Below, one piece after another: positions 35,702 through 43,959 of a stretch of 64,000 nt of DNA; position 1 is the first letter of the stretch, and the number at the start of each line of letters is the position of its first letter. Origin of the DNA: Paracoccus thiocyanatus (GTDB lineage: Bacteria > Pseudomonadota > Alphaproteobacteria > Rhodobacterales > Rhodobacteraceae); contig NZ_FTMK01000004.1 of NCBI RefSeq assembly GCF_900156255.1, positions 1 through 64,000 of the forward strand, read 5' to 3'. Both the position numbers and the translations under genes were made by a program. A model generated the notes under the pieces. That model made no database searches and was not told where the DNA came from. It saw only the letters and a program-made list of their open reading frames with translations.

Positions 35702-37297
35702 ATGGTTGTGCATTTCCTTATCGCCTTTGCGGCCGCGGTGCTGGCGGTGCTGGCAGGGCTGGTGCTGCTGCGTCTTGCGGACCGGCGGGGCCGGGCGCGC
35801 GCGTCCCAGGGGCGCGGACTGGACCGCGCCCAGGAACCGATCGCCTTCCTGTTTCAGGGCGGGACGCTGGTCGACGCCACCACGCCGGCCAGAACGCTGT
35901 TGTCCAGCCTGCCCGGCGATGGGGACTGGCAGCGGCTAAGCGCCTGGCTGGGCATGCGCCTGCCGGAATTCGGCGCGCTGCTGCCCGATCTTGGCGGCGC
36001 CGCCCGCATCGAGATGAAAGAGCGTGGCAGCGACAATCCCCTGCGGCTTTTGGCCGAGGATCTGGGTGACGGGATGCTGCGCCTGACCCTGGCCGACCCG
36101 GCGGCCGAGGATGCCGGGATCCTGGTCGATTCCCTGTCCCTGCGGGCGATGGAACACGAGTTGGAAATCCTGCGCGGCGCCATGGACCTGTCGCCGATGC
36201 TGGCCTGGCGGCAGGATCGGCACGGCCAGATCACCTGGGCGAACTCTGCCTATCTGAACCTGGCCGAGGCCAAGGCCCAGGGCCAGACGGTCTGGCCCCT
36301 GCCGCGGATCATCGACCTGTCGGCCCGGCCGGTCCAGCCTGCCGCCGCCGCCGGGGCCCGGCGGGTGCAGGTCGAACATGACGGGCAAAGCCGATGGTAT
36401 GACTGCCACCTGCACGAGATCGGCGGGCAGACCGTTGCCATCGCCCTGCCTGCGGATGCTGCGGTTCGGGCGGAACGCTCGCTGCGCGAATTCGTCCAGA
36501 CGCTGACCAAGACCTTTGCCGACCTGCCCATCGGGCTGGCGATCTTTGACCGCGACCGCAACCTGCAGCTTTTCAACCCGGCGCTGATCGACCTGACCGG
36601 GCTTGCCACGGGCTTCCTGACCGCGCGTCCGACGCTTTACGCCTTTCTCGACCGCCTGCGCGAGGCGCGGATGGTGCCGGAACCCAAGGATTACCGCAGT
36701 TGGCGCAGCCAGATGAGCTCGTTGGAGGCGGCGGCAGCATCGGGGCACCATGTCGAACTGTGGTCGCTGCCGGGTGGCCAGACCTATCGTGTGGCCGGCC
36801 GCCCGCATCCCGACGGCGCGGTGGCCTTTCTGTTCGAGGACATCACCTCGGAAATCTCGCTGACTCGAAAGTTCCGCGCCGACCTGTCGCTGGGCGCCGA
36901 GGTGATGGACGCGCTGGAGGATGCGGTGGCGGTCTTTGCCGCCAATGGCGATCTGCTTATCTCGAACCGCCGCTATGCGGAACTGTGGGGCGCCGCCCCC
37001 GCCACGCTAGAGGGGCATATGCAGATCTGGACCGAAGCCTGCGGCGCCAGCCCCGGCCTTGCCACCTTGCGCGATGCGCTGAACGCGGCCTTGCCGGACG
37101 AGCCGATGCGCGGGGCCATGGCGGGGCCGGCGGGCGGGCTGCTGTTCTGGGGCCTGCGCGGGCTTTCCGGCGCGCGCCTGCTGCTAAGCTTTGCCGCCCC
37201 GGTTCCGGCGCTGGCATCGGGGCGCGAGCCTGCGCGCGCCGCGGAGGGACCCGAACCGGCCAGGGATGCGGCGATGTCACGCGTCCTGACCGGATGA
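35702..37297 (+). CDS. PAS-domain protein without a kinase domain
   Basis: This 531-residue protein has one N-terminal membrane segment (VVHFLIAFAAAVLAVLAGLVLL). PAS-like domains follow at about 150-250 (DLSPMLAWRQDRHGQITWANSAYLNLAE), about 265-390 (LPIGLAIFDRDRNLQLFNPALIDLTGL) and about 405-500 (ALEDAVAVFAANGDLLISNRRYAELW). No HisKA or HATPase domain follows, so it would be a sensor or scaffold (DivL-like at best). It sits 73 bp after regB in the same direction. TATAGT lies upstream as a possible -10. Confidence 0.8.
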   Translation: MVVHFLIAFAAAVLAVLAGLVLLRLADRRGRARASQGRGLDRAQEPIAFLFQGGTLVDATTPARTLLSSLPGDGDWQRLSAWLGMRLPEFGALLPDLGGAARIEMKERGSDNPLRLLAEDLGDGMLRLTLADPAAEDAGILVDSLSLRAMEHELEILRGAMDLSPMLAWRQDRHGQITWANSAYLNLAEAKAQGQTVWPLPRIIDLSARPVQPAAAAGARRVQVEHDGQSRWYDCHLHEIGGQTVAIALPADAAVRAERSLREFVQTLTKTFADLPIGLAIFDRDRNLQLFNPALIDLTGLATGFLTARPTLYAFLDRLREARMVPEPKDYRSWRSQMSSLEAAAASGHHVELWSLPGGQTYRVAGRPHPDGAVAFLFEDITSEISLTRKFRADLSLGAEVMDALEDAVAVFAANGDLLISNRRYAELWGAAPATLEGHMQIWTEACGASPGLATLRDALNAALPDEPMRGAMAGPAGGLLFWGLRGLSGARLLLSFAAPVPALASGREPARAAEGPEPARDAAMSRVLTG

Positions 37298-37403
37298 TCG
37301 CCGCGGTCTTGCCTTGGCGTGCCGGTCGCGCTTCCCTTGGCGAAACGGTCGCAGGTGGAACATGGCGGAACAGGGACGGACGGCGGATGCGGGGGGAAAG
37401 GCC

Positions 37404-38042
37404 ATGATGGCTGGACCCGATCTTGTGGCCGGGCGACGGGTGCTGTTCGTCATGGCTGTGAATGCGGAATACGGGCCCCAGTTGCGGGCGCGCATCGCGC
37501 CGCTGATGACCGGGGTCGGCCCGGTCGAGGCGGCGGTGGCGCTGACCGCGGCGCTGTCGCAGCTTGCGGCGGGGGACGGGCTGCCGGAACTGGTGGTCTC
37601 GTTGGGTTCGGCGGGGTCGCGCCGGCTTAGGCAATTGGGCATCTATCAGGTGGCCTCGCTGGAATATCGCGACATGGACGCCTCGGCCCTGGGGTTTGCG
37701 CGGGGCGAGACGCCGATGCTTGGCCTGCCGGCGCGGGTCGAACTGCCGCTGCGCATCCCCGGAATCGCCGCCGCCAGCCTTGCGACCGGGGCCAGCATCG
37801 TCAGCGGCGCCGCCTATGACGCGGTCGGGGCCGACATGGTCGATATGGAAAGCTTTGCCGTGCTGCGCGCCTGCCAGCGTTTCGGATTGCCGCTGATCGG
37901 GCTGCGGGGCATTTCGGACGGGGCCGAGGAACTGGCGCAGCTTTCGGACTGGACGCAGTATCTGCATCTGGTCGATGAGCGCCTGGCAAAGGCGGTGGAC
38001 CGGCTGGCCCAGGCGCTGGAGCGGGGCGAACTGGCGCTGTAG
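37404..38042 (+). CDS. Nucleoside phosphorylase/MTA-SAH nucleosidase-like protein
   Basis: This 212-residue PNP/UDP-family protein has VLFVMAVNAEYG at the start, TGVGPVEAAVALTAAL, VSLGSAGS, MVDMESFAVLRACQRFGLP (ribose/catalytic Glu region) and LRGISDGAEE (catalytic Asp). These fit 5'-methylthioadenosine/S-adenosylhomocysteine nucleosidase. A purine-rich GGGGGGAAAG lies just upstream of ATG 37404; ATG 37407 or 37362 are alternatives. The substrate is inferred. Confidence 0.8.
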   Translation: MMAGPDLVAGRRVLFVMAVNAEYGPQLRARIAPLMTGVGPVEAAVALTAALSQLAAGDGLPELVVSLGSAGSRRLRQLGIYQVASLEYRDMDASALGFARGETPMLGLPARVELPLRIPGIAAASLATGASIVSGAAYDAVGADMVDMESFAVLRACQRFGLPLIGLRGISDGAEELAQLSDWTQYLHLVDERLAKAVDRLAQALERGELAL

Positions 38043-38191
38043 CATGGCTGACGGACTGGCGCCTGCGCCCCCTCAGGCGGCGGCGCGCCCGGTGCCGTCC
38101 TGATCACGGGCGGCGTCGGCGGTCGGCATGGCCGTGCCTGCGGCCGGGCGGAAATCTGCGGACCAAAAGGGGTTTCGCCGGAAGGCCGGCT

Positions 38192-39814
38192 TCAGTCGCC
38201 GCCGATCAGCACCTGCCCCTCGGGCCAGCGCAATGTGGTGGTCAGGGTGATGGCGCGTTCCTCTTTCGCGGGGATGGTTGCGTTCCAAACCAGCAGGCCG
38301 CGCTTGCCGTCGGGGTCGGTCTCGGCGGGATCCGGGTCGGCCGACCAGTCGATGCGCAGGTCCTTCTGGGTCGAAACCGGCACCCGGTCGATTACCCGCA
38401 GCGGCCAGTCCTCGTCCGTCAGGTTGCGGACCGTCAGGATCGCGGTTTCCCGGCGCTCCGAGGATTTGGCGATCAATCCGCGGTCGCCCTCGATCTCGTC
38501 GGGGACGCGGCGTTCCAGCGTGATGCCCGACAGCGGGCCGAAGCCCAGCTTCATGTCGTCGCCGGGGGCGGTCCGTTCCAAGGCGCCGCGTCCGACCATG
38601 GCGCCATCGGCGTAAAAGGTCGCGTCGCCCGGCAGGATCGCCGCCCCGGTCGTGTTCACCGTATCGGCCACCAGATAGGCGCTGTCGTCGCGCCGCGGCA
38701 CCGCCTCGGCCACCACCTTGGCCGTCATCTCGTGCGAATCGAGCGGCAGGCGCAGCGCATCGGCGCCGCCGCGCAGCGTGACCGGCGTCGGATAGTCATA
38801 GACCACGGTTTCGCCCACCAGCCCCACCAGCGCCGAAGCCGCGACGGGCGCCGGCGCGGCGCGCTCGGCCGCATCCATCGCCGCCTCGGCCACCAGCGGC
38901 TGGGCCGAGCGGCGGTAATGCTTGGCCTCGGCATCGCCAAGGCGGGGGAAATCCGGCTGCAATTCGCTGGGGGCCGACTGGCCCATCGGCCGCGCGGTCG
39001 AAAGCAGCAGATGCACATCCTGCCAATCCTCGCCGCTGTCCTGCCGGACCAGCAGGCCGCGGTCCAGGCGCAGCCGGCCTTCACGGCGCTGCAAGGACAG
39101 GTCGTAGACCGGCTCCCAGCGGGCCTGGTCGGTCAGGCTGGTGATGCGGATGCGGGCGGGCTGGCCCTGGCCCTGCACGGCGACGACCAGCGCGCCGCGC
39201 TCGGATTGTGGGCCGCGCAGCGCCTCCAGCCGGGCCTCGGCGCGGGCAAGCTCTTCGGCCAGATCCTCGCGGCCGACATCGGCGGCCGCGGCTTCCAGCC
39301 CGGCGCGAATCGCGGTCTGGCGGGCCTGCAACAGCTGCTCGGCCACGGTGCGGGTCAGGGTGGCGATATCGCCGCCGCCGGCAAGATCGGATTCGGCCAG
39401 GTTCATCAGGAAGGCGATGGTGTCCTTTGCCGCCTCGGCGCGGGCCTTGATTTCGGCCACCCCGGCATCGCGTTCGCCAAGCGTGGCCTGAAGCCGGCGG
39501 ACCTCGTCTTCGGCGGCGCGCAACTGGGGGGATTTCGCCGGCGCCTGGGGCAGGGCGCGTTCCTGCTGAAAGCCGGTCGCGCCGATCACCGCGCCCTGGG
39601 CCACGATGCGCAGGCTGGCCGGGTCGATGCCCTGGGGGATGCCGGGGATCACCAGTTCATGCGCGCCGGCCGGCAGGTCCAGCGCGGCTTCGCGGGTGAC
39701 GCCGGCGCCCCAGGGATAGACGGTCACGTCGGTGACGCGGGCCGTGGTCTCGATCCGCTCGGCCAGGGCCGGGCTGGCCAGCAGGATGGCGGTGGAAAAC
39801 AGCAATCGGCGCAT
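38192..39814 (-). CDS. Exported DUF4139 / mucoidy inhibitor MuiA-like protein
   Basis: This 540-residue protein has a signal peptide (RRLLFSTAILLASPALA) and an N-terminal beta domain (VTDVTVYPWGAGVTREAALDLPAG). A coiled-coil (about 100-210) is followed by the C-terminal DUF4139 region (WEPVYDLSLQRREG ... TLVVWNATIPAKEERAITLT-like). Members are secreted or periplasmic with unknown function; the name comes from a mucoidy effect in Acetobacter-type bacteria. ATG 39814 is chosen for the signal peptide. Confidence 0.85.
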   Translation of the reverse strand: MRRLLFSTAILLASPALAERIETTARVTDVTVYPWGAGVTREAALDLPAGAHELVIPGIPQGIDPASLRIVAQGAVIGATGFQQERALPQAPAKSPQLRAAEDEVRRLQATLGERDAGVAEIKARAEAAKDTIAFLMNLAESDLAGGGDIATLTRTVAEQLLQARQTAIRAGLEAAAADVGREDLAEELARAEARLEALRGPQSERGALVVAVQGQGQPARIRITSLTDQARWEPVYDLSLQRREGRLRLDRGLLVRQDSGEDWQDVHLLLSTARPMGQSAPSELQPDFPRLGDAEAKHYRRSAQPLVAEAAMDAAERAAPAPVAASALVGLVGETVVYDYPTPVTLRGGADALRLPLDSHEMTAKVVAEAVPRRDDSAYLVADTVNTTGAAILPGDATFYADGAMVGRGALERTAPGDDMKLGFGPLSGITLERRVPDEIEGDRGLIAKSSERRETAILTVRNLTDEDWPLRVIDRVPVSTQKDLRIDWSADPDPAETDPDGKRGLLVWNATIPAKEERAITLTTTLRWPEGQVLIGGD

Positions 39815-39862
39815 CGGGGCCCCCTTTGTCACGACCCGGCCAAGGTCCGCGAGGGGCGCCGG

Positions 39863-39892
39863 AAAAGCAAGAGGGCGCCCCGCAGGACGCCC
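39863..39892 (-). terminator. Rho-independent terminator after asd
   Basis: On the minus strand GGGCGTCC-TGCG-GGGCGCCC (one G-T pair) is followed by TCTTGCTTTT, 9 bp after the asd stop. Confidence 0.65.
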
Positions 39893-39901
39893 CGTTCCAG
39901 T

Positions 39902-40924
39902 TCAGCCCTTTTTCAGGCAGCGATTGCCCAGCAGCTCGGCGATCTGCACCGCATTCAGCGCCGCGCCCTTGCGCAGGTTGTCGCTGACGATCCACAGGTT
40001 CAGGCCGTTTTCCACCGTCACGTCCTGGCGGATGCGGCTGACGAAGGTGGCGAAATCGCCCACGCATTCCACCGGGGTCGAATAGCCGCCCGGCTCGCGC
40101 TTGTCGATGACCAGGATGCCCGGCGCCTCGCGCAGGATGTCGCGGGCCTCGTCCTCGTCCAGGAAATCCTCGAACTCGATGTTCACCGATTCCGAATGGC
40201 CGACAAAGACCGGCACGCGCACGCAGGTTGCCGTGACCTTGATCGCCGGATCGACGATCTTCTTGGTCTCGACCACCATCTTCCATTCTTCCTTGGTGTC
40301 GCCGCTGTCCAGGAACACGTCGATCTGCGGGATCACGTTGAAGGCGATCTGCTTTTGGAACTTCTTGGGCTCGACTTCCTGGCCGGGAACATAGACGCCC
40401 TTGGTCTGGTTCCACAGCTCGTCCATGCCGTCCTTGCCGGCGCCCGAGACCGACTGATAGGTCGAGACGACGACCCGCTTGATCCGCGCCCGGTCATGCA
40501 GCGGCTTCAGCGCCACCACCATCTGCGCGGTCGAGCAGTTGGGGTTGGCGATGATCATCTTGGTCCGGTAATCCTCGACCGCGTCCGGGTTCACTTCCGG
40601 CACGACCAGCGGGATCTGGGGGTCGTAGCGGTAAAGCGACGAGTTGTCGATCACCACGCAGCCCTGGCTGGCGGCGATGGGCGCATAGGTCTTGGTCGCG
40701 TCCGAGCCGATGGCGAACAGCGCCATGTCGTAGCCGGTAAAGTCGAACCCCTCGATATCCTTGCATTTCAGGGTCTTGTCGCCATAGCTGACCTCAGTGC
40801 CAATGCTCCGGCGCGAAGCCAGAGCGACAACCTCATCAGCAGGGAACTGGCGCTCGGCCAGGATGTTCAGCATTTCACGGCCCACGTTCCCCGTGGCGCC
40901 GGCGACAACGACCTTGTAGCCCAT
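39902..40924 (-). CDS. asd: Aspartate-semialdehyde dehydrogenase
   Basis: This 340-residue protein has the NADP-binding start VVVAGATGNVGREMLNIL, the catalytic Cys in ANPNCSTAQMVVAL (about residue 133), VSTYQSVSGAGKDGMDEL and HSESVNIEF (catalytic His). It makes aspartate semialdehyde for lysine, threonine and methionine synthesis and feeds DapA/DapB (dapB at 15578). ATG 40924 follows AAGGAG; the long upstream frame is spurious. Confidence 0.96.
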   Translation of the reverse strand: MGYKVVVAGATGNVGREMLNILAERQFPADEVVALASRRSIGTEVSYGDKTLKCKDIEGFDFTGYDMALFAIGSDATKTYAPIAASQGCVVIDNSSLYRYDPQIPLVVPEVNPDAVEDYRTKMIIANPNCSTAQMVVALKPLHDRARIKRVVVSTYQSVSGAGKDGMDELWNQTKGVYVPGQEVEPKKFQKQIAFNVIPQIDVFLDSGDTKEEWKMVVETKKIVDPAIKVTATCVRVPVFVGHSESVNIEFEDFLDEDEARDILREAPGILVIDKREPGGYSTPVECVGDFATFVSRIRQDVTVENGLNLWIVSDNLRKGAALNAVQIAELLGNRCLKKG

Positions 40925-41025
40925 TGGGGTCTCCTTCAACAAAGGACGCCGCGATATAGGGGGTATTGCAGCAAAGGGAAAGCGAGATTTCGTCAGAACG
41001 CCCGCCGTTCCGGCAGCATTTCGGC

Positions 41026-41640
41026 TTAATGCTGGGTTATTCGGCGATCTGCCAGAATGAGTTCCCGCACCCATTCGGATTCGCCTTTGAAATCATGGGG
41101 AACCTGCTTGGCGGTCCGCCGGCCCGACAGCGAAAGCGAGGCGAAGAAATCAAAGCCGTAAAGTTCCAGCCGCGCCATGTCCGACCGCGCGATCAGGTCG
41201 ATCATCATCGCGCCGGTCGTGGGTGGGGCGCCCAGCCGGGCCTTGAGCGCCCGGTAATCCGCCAGCGGGTGCAGGTAAAAACCGGGACCGCTGGCGGTGC
41301 GCCAGTCCAGCCGCTTGCGCTTGGGCGACATCCACAGGATGCGCGCGGGCGCGATGCGGGTGCGGTCGGCATCCGAAAGCCGCACGGCCAGCGCCAGCCA
41401 GTCGGTGCGGCTGCCGTGGCTTTCGGCCAAGGGCATGGGCGCGCGGTTGATGCGGATCACCAGGTCTGCGGCGTCGATCTGCGCGCCGTGCCGGGTCTGG
41501 GCCAGCGCGCGGGCATTGCCGACCAGCGCGACGCGCTTGCCCGCAAGATCGTCCAGAAGCGCGGATTGCGGGGCCGAAAGGCGTTGCAGCGCAGCTTCGT
41601 CCCGCAAGGTGCGGGCGATCAGGAAGCCAAGCCGGTTCAC
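41026..41640 (-). CDS. Glycosyltransferase family 29 (sialyltransferase-like) protein
   Basis: This 204-residue protein has an L-sialylmotif-like stretch (RVALVGNARALAQ, then IDAADLVIRINRAPMPL) and GSRTDWLAL, and a later TTGAMMIDLIARSDMARLELYGFDFF. This is the pattern of bacterial GT29-like proteins. Whether sialic acid is the donor is unknown. Its start overlaps the GT4 gene by 4 bp, so MFS-GT4-GT29 form one transcription unit. Confidence 0.75.
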   Translation of the reverse strand: MNRLGFLIARTLRDEAALQRLSAPQSALLDDLAGKRVALVGNARALAQTRHGAQIDAADLVIRINRAPMPLAESHGSRTDWLALAVRLSDADRTRIAPARILWMSPKRKRLDWRTASGPGFYLHPLADYRALKARLGAPPTTGAMMIDLIARSDMARLELYGFDFFASLSLSGRRTAKQVPHDFKGESEWVRELILADRRITQH

Positions 41641-42683
41641 CCCAGAAGCCCGCGATAGACTTGGGTGATGGCGCGGGCCTCGCCCTCGATCGCGTGATTG
41701 GCCTGCACATGGGCGCGGGCCGCCTGTCCGGCCGCCCGGCGCGCCGCATCGTCGTCCAGCCAGCGCGCCAGCGTCGCAGTCAGGGCCTCTGCGTCTTCGC
41801 GCGCAACCAGGCTGCCGGTTTCGCCGTCGCGGATCAGCGTCTCATAGGCGCCGACGCGGGCGGCCACGGTCGGCACGCCGCAGGCCGCGGCCTCTAGCGG
41901 GGTCAGGCCGAACCCCTCCCACCGGGCGGGGGCGGCGAACAGGTCGATGGCCTGGTAGTTGCGCACCACCTGCGCCCAGGGCACCTCGCCCAGGAAGCGG
42001 ATGCGGTCGGTCAGGCCGGCGGCGGCGATGCGGGCTTGCAGGTCGTCGGCAAAGGCCTGGTTGTCGGCGGTGATGCGCCCCGACAGGATCAGCCGCGCGC
42101 GGGGACGGGACGGGAACAGGTCCAGCGCCGCCTGGACCAGCAGGTCGATACCCTTTTGCGCCCGGATGCGGCCAAAGCAGCCGATGACGATGTCGTCCGG
42201 GGCAAAGCCCAGTTCGGCCCGCAGCGCGGCGCGGTCGGCGGCGGGGTGAAAGACGGACAGGTCCACGCCGTGCAGGATCACGGTGGCGGGACGTTCCAGA
42301 TAGCTGGCGGCCTGTGGCGAGGTGGCGATCAGCGCATCCTGCCGGCGGATCAGCCAGCGGGTGAAGCCGGTATGCCGGCGCTGCGCCGCCGAGGTGAAAA
42401 GCAGCCGATAGCGCCGCCGCAGCACATGCCGCAGGATCAGCCCCAGCGCCATTTCCGTGTTGCGCCGCGCGTGCCAGACCCGCCAGCGGTCGCGCGGCAG
42501 GGTCGCGGCGCGGGCCAGCGGGATATGCGGCAATTCGGGCGGCAGGCCGGGGCCGGTGGCGACGATGCCGATGGCCCGCGCCTGCACCGGGATCAGCCGC
42601 ACCACGGTGGCCGTCACGCCCGAGAGGCGCCGTTTCAGGTTCGGGGCGACCACGTCGATCCGGTCGGCGGGAATGTCAGGCAT
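41637..42683 (-). CDS. Glycosyltransferase family 4 protein, LPS core type
   Basis: This 348-residue GT-B enzyme has VAPNLKRRLSGVTATVVRLIP at the start and a linker with ATVILHGVDLSVFHPAADR. Its C-terminal donor domain carries IGCFGRIRAQKGIDLLVQA and RWEGFGLTPLEAAACGVPTVA (the EX7E motif). It resembles LPS core mannosyl/glucosyltransferases. It overlaps GT29 downstream by 4 bp and the MFS gene upstream by 8 bp. Confidence 0.85.
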   Translation of the reverse strand: MPDIPADRIDVVAPNLKRRLSGVTATVVRLIPVQARAIGIVATGPGLPPELPHIPLARAATLPRDRWRVWHARRNTEMALGLILRHVLRRRYRLLFTSAAQRRHTGFTRWLIRRQDALIATSPQAASYLERPATVILHGVDLSVFHPAADRAALRAELGFAPDDIVIGCFGRIRAQKGIDLLVQAALDLFPSRPRARLILSGRITADNQAFADDLQARIAAAGLTDRIRFLGEVPWAQVVRNYQAIDLFAAPARWEGFGLTPLEAAACGVPTVAARVGAYETLIRDGETGSLVAREDAEALTATLARWLDDDAARRAAGQAARAHVQANHAIEGEARAITQVYRGLLG

Positions 42684-43869
42684 CGGGTGTCTCTGGTGTC
42701 AGCACATAGAACAGGACCCCTACCGTAAGCGGAATCAGGAAGAACAGGAACAATGTCGAATAGGCCTCGGCCGGGCCGCCATGGGCGCTGGCCCAGCGAT
42801 AGACCGGGCGCGAGGCGAATTGCAGCGCTCCGGCCCCGCCGATCGAGAACAGGTTGAGAAAGGTGACGCCCCGCCCCACCAGATGCGAGGGCAGGAAGGC
42901 CCGGCCATGCGCCATCAGCACGGTATAGGTCGCCCCCGACAGCCCGACCAGCGCCAGCAGCGCAACCGACAGCGGCACGCTTTCCGCCGGCAGCAGCCAC
43001 AGTGCCGCCATCACAGCGACCGAGCCGACATTGGCGGTCAGCGCCAGCCGGCGGACCGAGCCGACCAGCCGCGTCGCCGGCCCGACCAGGAAATTGCCGA
43101 CCACCATGGCCACGCCCATGGCCAGCGTCGCCCAGCCGATGAGTTGGTCCGAGGCGCCATGCACTTCGCCCATATAGGGCCCGGCCCAAAGCCCGCGGAT
43201 CGCGGCCGAGGCGGCATAGTTCACCGAAAGCAGCGGCAGGATGAACCACAGCGCCCGCAGCCGCAGGATTTCGGCCAGCGATCCGCGCGGGGCGGTGGCC
43301 GCCAGCCGCTCTGGGTCGCGGGTAAAGGCCAGGATCGCCAGCGCCACCGCCAGCGTGACCCCGGCCAGCGCCCACAGCGTCTCGCGCCAGCCGAAGGCCT
43401 CGGTCGCCCAGACCAGCGGCGCGGCGCCCAGGATATTGCCCATCGAGCCCACGGCCACCACCCCGCCCGCCAGGGTTCCGAACAGCGCCGGCGGATAACT
43501 GCGGGCGAAGATGTAATAGCTGCCCATCAGCGTCGGGGCGCAGCCGATCCCCATAAGCGCCAACGCCACATGCAGATGCCAGGGCGCCTGCGCCAGCGCA
43601 AAGATCGCCGCGCCGCTTGCGCCACCCAGCGCCAGCAGCGCCGCGACGGTGCGGCGCGGGCCGACCCGGTCCAGCGCCGATCCGATGGGGATCTGCATCA
43701 GCGCGAAGGTCAGGAACCACATCCCCGAGGAAATCGCCAGATCCTCGGGCGCGGCGCCCAGCTCTGATTGCAGGACCGGGGACAGGACCGCCAGGAAGGC
43801 GCGATAGAACTGGCTTAGCGTATAGGCCAGGATCAGGCTGACGATTCCGCCTGACAGCAATGCGCGCAT
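42676..43869 (-). CDS. MFS transporter
   Basis: This 397-residue protein has about 12 membrane segments. The MFS loop 2-3 motif appears as IPIGSALDRVGPRRTVAALLALGG. The substrate cannot be told. It is the first gene of an operon with GT4 and GT29 (8 bp overlap with GT4), an unusual coupling of a permease with envelope glycosyltransferases. Confidence 0.85.
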   Translation of the reverse strand: MRALLSGGIVSLILAYTLSQFYRAFLAVLSPVLQSELGAAPEDLAISSGMWFLTFALMQIPIGSALDRVGPRRTVAALLALGGASGAAIFALAQAPWHLHVALALMGIGCAPTLMGSYYIFARSYPPALFGTLAGGVVAVGSMGNILGAAPLVWATEAFGWRETLWALAGVTLAVALAILAFTRDPERLAATAPRGSLAEILRLRALWFILPLLSVNYAASAAIRGLWAGPYMGEVHGASDQLIGWATLAMGVAMVVGNFLVGPATRLVGSVRRLALTANVGSVAVMAALWLLPAESVPLSVALLALVGLSGATYTVLMAHGRAFLPSHLVGRGVTFLNLFSIGGAGALQFASRPVYRWASAHGGPAEAYSTLFLFFLIPLTVGVLFYVLTPETPDA

Positions 43870-43959
43870 GAACCGATCCCTTTTCCGCCCTGGCCGACCG
43901 GGCGAAACTGGCCCATCGACCGGCGGGACGCAATGGCTTGCCCGCCGCTCGCTGTCCGG

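Noticed and set aside
38043-38191. GC-rich spacer between the nucleosidase and DUF4139 genes as a possible repeat or RNA
   Set aside because: Short GC-rich inverted segments are present, but there is no T-run and no resemblance to other elements.
41001-41015. GAAC-N7-GTTC upstream of asd, similar to a LexA site
   Set aside because: Alphaproteobacterial LexA uses a direct repeat GTTC-N7-GTTC; the inverted form and the asd context give no support.
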